A DNA stretch of 6,038 bases, taken from Flavobacteriales bacterium (GTDB lineage: Bacteria; Bacteroidota; Bacteroidia; Flavobacteriales; Flavobacteriaceae). This document shows positions 4,321 to 6,038 of this stretch, piece by piece. Position numbers and translations under genes: made by a program. Below the pieces are notes generated by a model. It ran no database searches. It was not told where the DNA came from and saw nothing but the letters and a program-made list of their open reading frames with translations. The DNA is taken from positions 1 to 6,038 of the forward strand of contig JALWYR010000109.1 of NCBI GenBank assembly GCA_027003085.1, read 5' to 3'. Positions within the stretch are counted from its first letter, which is position 1. Every line of letters starts with the position of its first letter.

Positions 4321-5871
4321 TTATTCCCATTCGATCGTGGCGGGCGGTTTGGACGTGATGTCGTAGAGCACACGGTTGATACCGCTCACCCGGTTGATGA
4401 TTTCGGTGGATATTTCATCCAAAAAAGCAGAGGGCAAATGTGATGCGCGGGCCGTCATAAAATCCGTGGTTTCCACGGCACGAATGACCAAAGTGTGGCC
4501 GTAGGTGCGTTCGTCGCCCATCACGCCCACCGATTTTACCGGAAGCAACACGGCAAAGGCCTGGCTAATGCGGTCGTAGAGTCCGTGCCGGTGCAGGGCA
4601 TCCAAAAGGATGGCGTCGGCTTCTTGGAGCAGACGGACTTTTTCGGGCGTTACCTCGCCCGGAATACGCACGGCCAAACCCGGCCCGGGAAACGGATGCC
4701 GCATAATCAGCTTATGCGGAATGCCCAATTCCAGCCCCATCCGGCGCACTTCGTCCTTGAACAATTCGCGCAAAGGTTCCAGGAGTTCCAATTGCATTTT
4801 TTCGGGCAATCCGCCCACATTGTGATGCGATTTGATGGTGGCCGAAGGCCCGCCTGACGGCCGGGATTCTATCACATCGGGATAAATGGTTCCCTGGGCC
4901 AAAAAGGTCACCCCGGGAATGCGGGATGCTTCTTCGGTAAATACCTCCACAAATTCGCGTCCGATGATTTTTCGTTTTTGTTCGGGATCCGCTATGCCGC
5001 GAAGGGCCGACAGAAACCGGTCGCGGGCATCCACGTTGCGCAGGTTCATTCGGAAATGGCGCCTGAATGTTTCGGGCACTTGCCGGGCTTCGTCTTTGCG
5101 TAGCAAACCGGTGTCCACAAATATGGCCGTCAGCCGGTCGCCGATGGCCTTGTGGATAAGTACGGCCGCCACCGACGAATCCACACCGCCCGACAAGCCC
5201 AACACCACGCGCCGGTTGCCCACGCGCCGGCGTATTTCACGGATTTGGTGTTCGATGATATTGCCGGTAGTCCAGCCGGTGGCGGCCCGGCTAATGTTCA
5301 GGACAAAGTTTTGCAGTATGCGGTCGCCGTATTCGGTATGGCTTACTTCGGGATGAAATTGCAGGGCGTAAATCCGGCGCCGGTCGTCGTAAAAACCGGC
5401 CAACACATTACCGGTTTTTCCCAAGGGCCTAAAACCCGGCGGCAATTGCTTGACCTGGTCGAAATGGCTCATCCAAACACGGAAACTTTGCGGCGTTCCT
5501 TCCAGCAGGGCATTTTCGCCCGATCGATAAAAACGGGCCGGTCCGTATTCGCCCACCTGTCCGCGTTCCACTTTTCCGCCCAGCAGCTGCGCCAGCAATT
5601 GCATGCCGTAGCAAATGCCCAGGATAGGGATGCCTGCTTGCAAAATGCGCGGGTCGGGTAGGGCGGCATCCGGTGCCAGCACCGACGAAGGTCCGCCGGT
5701 GAGGATAATTCCCGCGGGTTTACGTTCAAGGATTTGTTCGTAGGGCGTGTTGTAGGGCAGTATTTCGGAAAAAACGCCCGCTTCACGAATGCGGCGGGCA
5801 ATCAGCCGGTTGTATTGGGAGCCGAAATCGAGGATAACGATTCCGCCCGGATGTGTTGAAAGTGTTGCCAT
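4321..5871 (-). CDS. guaA: GMP synthase (glutamine-hydrolysing)
   Basis: Catalyses XMP + ATP + glutamine + H2O to GMP + AMP + PPi + glutamate in the cytosol. It has 516 residues, normal for the family. The N-terminal class I glutamine amidotransferase (about 10-190) has ILDFGSQY, the oxyanion/TGGPSS loop at 58-63, the nucleophile Cys87 in GICYGMQ, and the His173/Glu175 pair in FHPE. The ATP pyrophosphatase domain carries the P-loop LSGGVDSS (226-233), and LAQGTIYPDVIES lies at 324-336. The C-terminal dimerisation domain ends NRVLYDITSKPPATIEWE. I chose Met at 5869-5871: the family starts just before the DFGSQY strand, and the 23 extra codons back to 5940 are unlike GuaA and contain the promoter. 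It is the first gene of the guaA-guaB operon (15-base gap), an order opposite to the guaBA operon of E. coli. All catalytic residues I checked are intact. Confidence 0.97.
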   Translation of the reverse strand: MATLSTHPGGIVILDFGSQYNRLIARRIREAGVFSEILPYNTPYEQILERKPAGIILTGGPSSVLAPDAALPDPRILQAGIPILGICYGMQLLAQLLGGKVERGQVGEYGPARFYRSGENALLEGTPQSFRVWMSHFDQVKQLPPGFRPLGKTGNVLAGFYDDRRRIYALQFHPEVSHTEYGDRILQNFVLNISRAATGWTTGNIIEHQIREIRRRVGNRRVVLGLSGGVDSSVAAVLIHKAIGDRLTAIFVDTGLLRKDEARQVPETFRRHFRMNLRNVDARDRFLSALRGIADPEQKRKIIGREFVEVFTEEASRIPGVTFLAQGTIYPDVIESRPSGGPSATIKSHHNVGGLPEKMQLELLEPLRELFKDEVRRMGLELGIPHKLIMRHPFPGPGLAVRIPGEVTPEKVRLLQEADAILLDALHRHGLYDRISQAFAVLLPVKSVGVMGDERTYGHTLVIRAVETTDFMTARASHLPSAFLDEISTEIINRVSGINRVLYDITSKPPATIEWE

Positions 5872-5874
5872 TTG

Positions 5875-5905
5875 CAAAGATAAAAGTATTATCAAATCCG
5901 GGCAA
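5875..5905 (-). promoter_or_regulatory. Bacteroidota-type promoter of guaAB, possibly leaderless
   Basis: On the minus strand TATCTTTG (5875-5882) matches the -7 consensus TAnnTTTG exactly. A TTG (5903-5905) lies 20 bases upstream, the normal -33 spacing. The -7 box ends only 3 bases before the guaA ATG, so transcription would begin at or next to the start codon, giving an mRNA with almost no leader. Confidence 0.6.
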
Positions 5906-5914
5906 GACGGATTT
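5894..5914. promoter_or_regulatory. Inverted repeat overlapping the guaA -33 element
   Basis: AAATCCG (5894-5900) and CGGATTT (5908-5914) form a perfect 7-bp inverted repeat with a 7-base spacer, and the -33 TTG (5903-5905) lies in the spacer. The position suits a repressor operator. It is also followed by T-rich sequence on the plus strand, so a weak hairpin is an alternative. No regulator is identifiable. Confidence 0.35.
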
Positions 5915-5981
5915 TTTATTTTAGGGCGTGGTAGATTCAACCCCCAAATGCAACTTTTTGTTTTACAAACATAGTGAATAA

Positions 5982-6038
5982 ATGATCAGGATTTTCATAG
6001 TCATATTTTTTTCTTGGTCTAGTGTTTATTTTACGATG
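5982..6038 (+). CDS. 5' end of an exported or membrane protein (partial)
   Basis: ATG at 5982-5984 opens a frame to the window edge reading MIRIFIVIFFSWSSVYFTM. An arginine near the start followed by a strongly hydrophobic run is typical of a signal peptide or N-terminal membrane anchor. The gene diverges from guaA with about 110 bases between the two starts. Only 19 codons are visible, so no family can be given and the start is provisional. Confidence 0.45.
   Translation, partial: MIRIFIVIFFSWSSVYFTM

Noticed and set aside
3234..5661. Several long plus-strand frames opposite guaB and guaA, up to 215 codons
   Set aside because: They are antisense to two full-length, well conserved enzymes in GC-rich DNA, where long spurious frames are expected.
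5872..5940. N-terminal extension of GuaA by 23 residues
   Set aside because: The extra residues do not resemble GuaA and coincide with the promoter; the ATG at 5871 gives a family-typical start.

Overview
The window looks like a chromosomal segment from a Bacteroidota bacterium. Three things point there: a promoter of the Bacteroidota type (TTG, 20 bases, then TAnnTTTG) directly in front of guaA, a lipoprotein with a Bacteroidota-like signal and lipobox, and small AT-rich genes without Shine-Dalgarno sequences. The assignment is by inference; there is no rRNA or tRNA gene here.

Right half (3169-6038): a minus-strand guanine-nucleotide operon, guaA followed 15 bases later by guaB, GC-rich and intact. 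GuaB (IMP dehydrogenase) makes XMP and GuaA (GMP synthetase) aminates it to GMP, so the pair converts IMP to GMP. This GuaB lacks the regulatory CBS (Bateman) module and has changes at two positions that normally hold the phosphate-binding serines. A divergent plus-strand gene with a signal-peptide-like start begins at 5982 and runs off the window.

Middle (1153-3155): an AT-rich accessory patch bounded by pieces of one transposon family. A 73-base palindromic mini-element (1153-1225) and a larger remnant with an IS1380-type transposase tail (2604-3155) carry the same 27-base terminal sequence in opposite orientation, with their outer ends facing each other. Between them lies cargo on the minus strand: the 3' end of an unknown gene (cut exactly at 2603/2604), a DUF7718-like gene with a start or frame problem, a DUF5647-like small gene overlapping it by ATGA, and an endonuclease/exonuclease/phosphatase-fold gene whose conserved sequence stops exactly at 1225/1226. 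The three small genes look like a coupled operon of unknown role, possibly toxin-antitoxin-like.

Left (1-1152): an AT-rich gene for a predicted lipoprotein of unknown function, and about 160 bases at the window edge holding a GC-rich, possibly repeated element and perhaps the tail of an upstream gene. Family names rest on recognition by eye; no database search was run.
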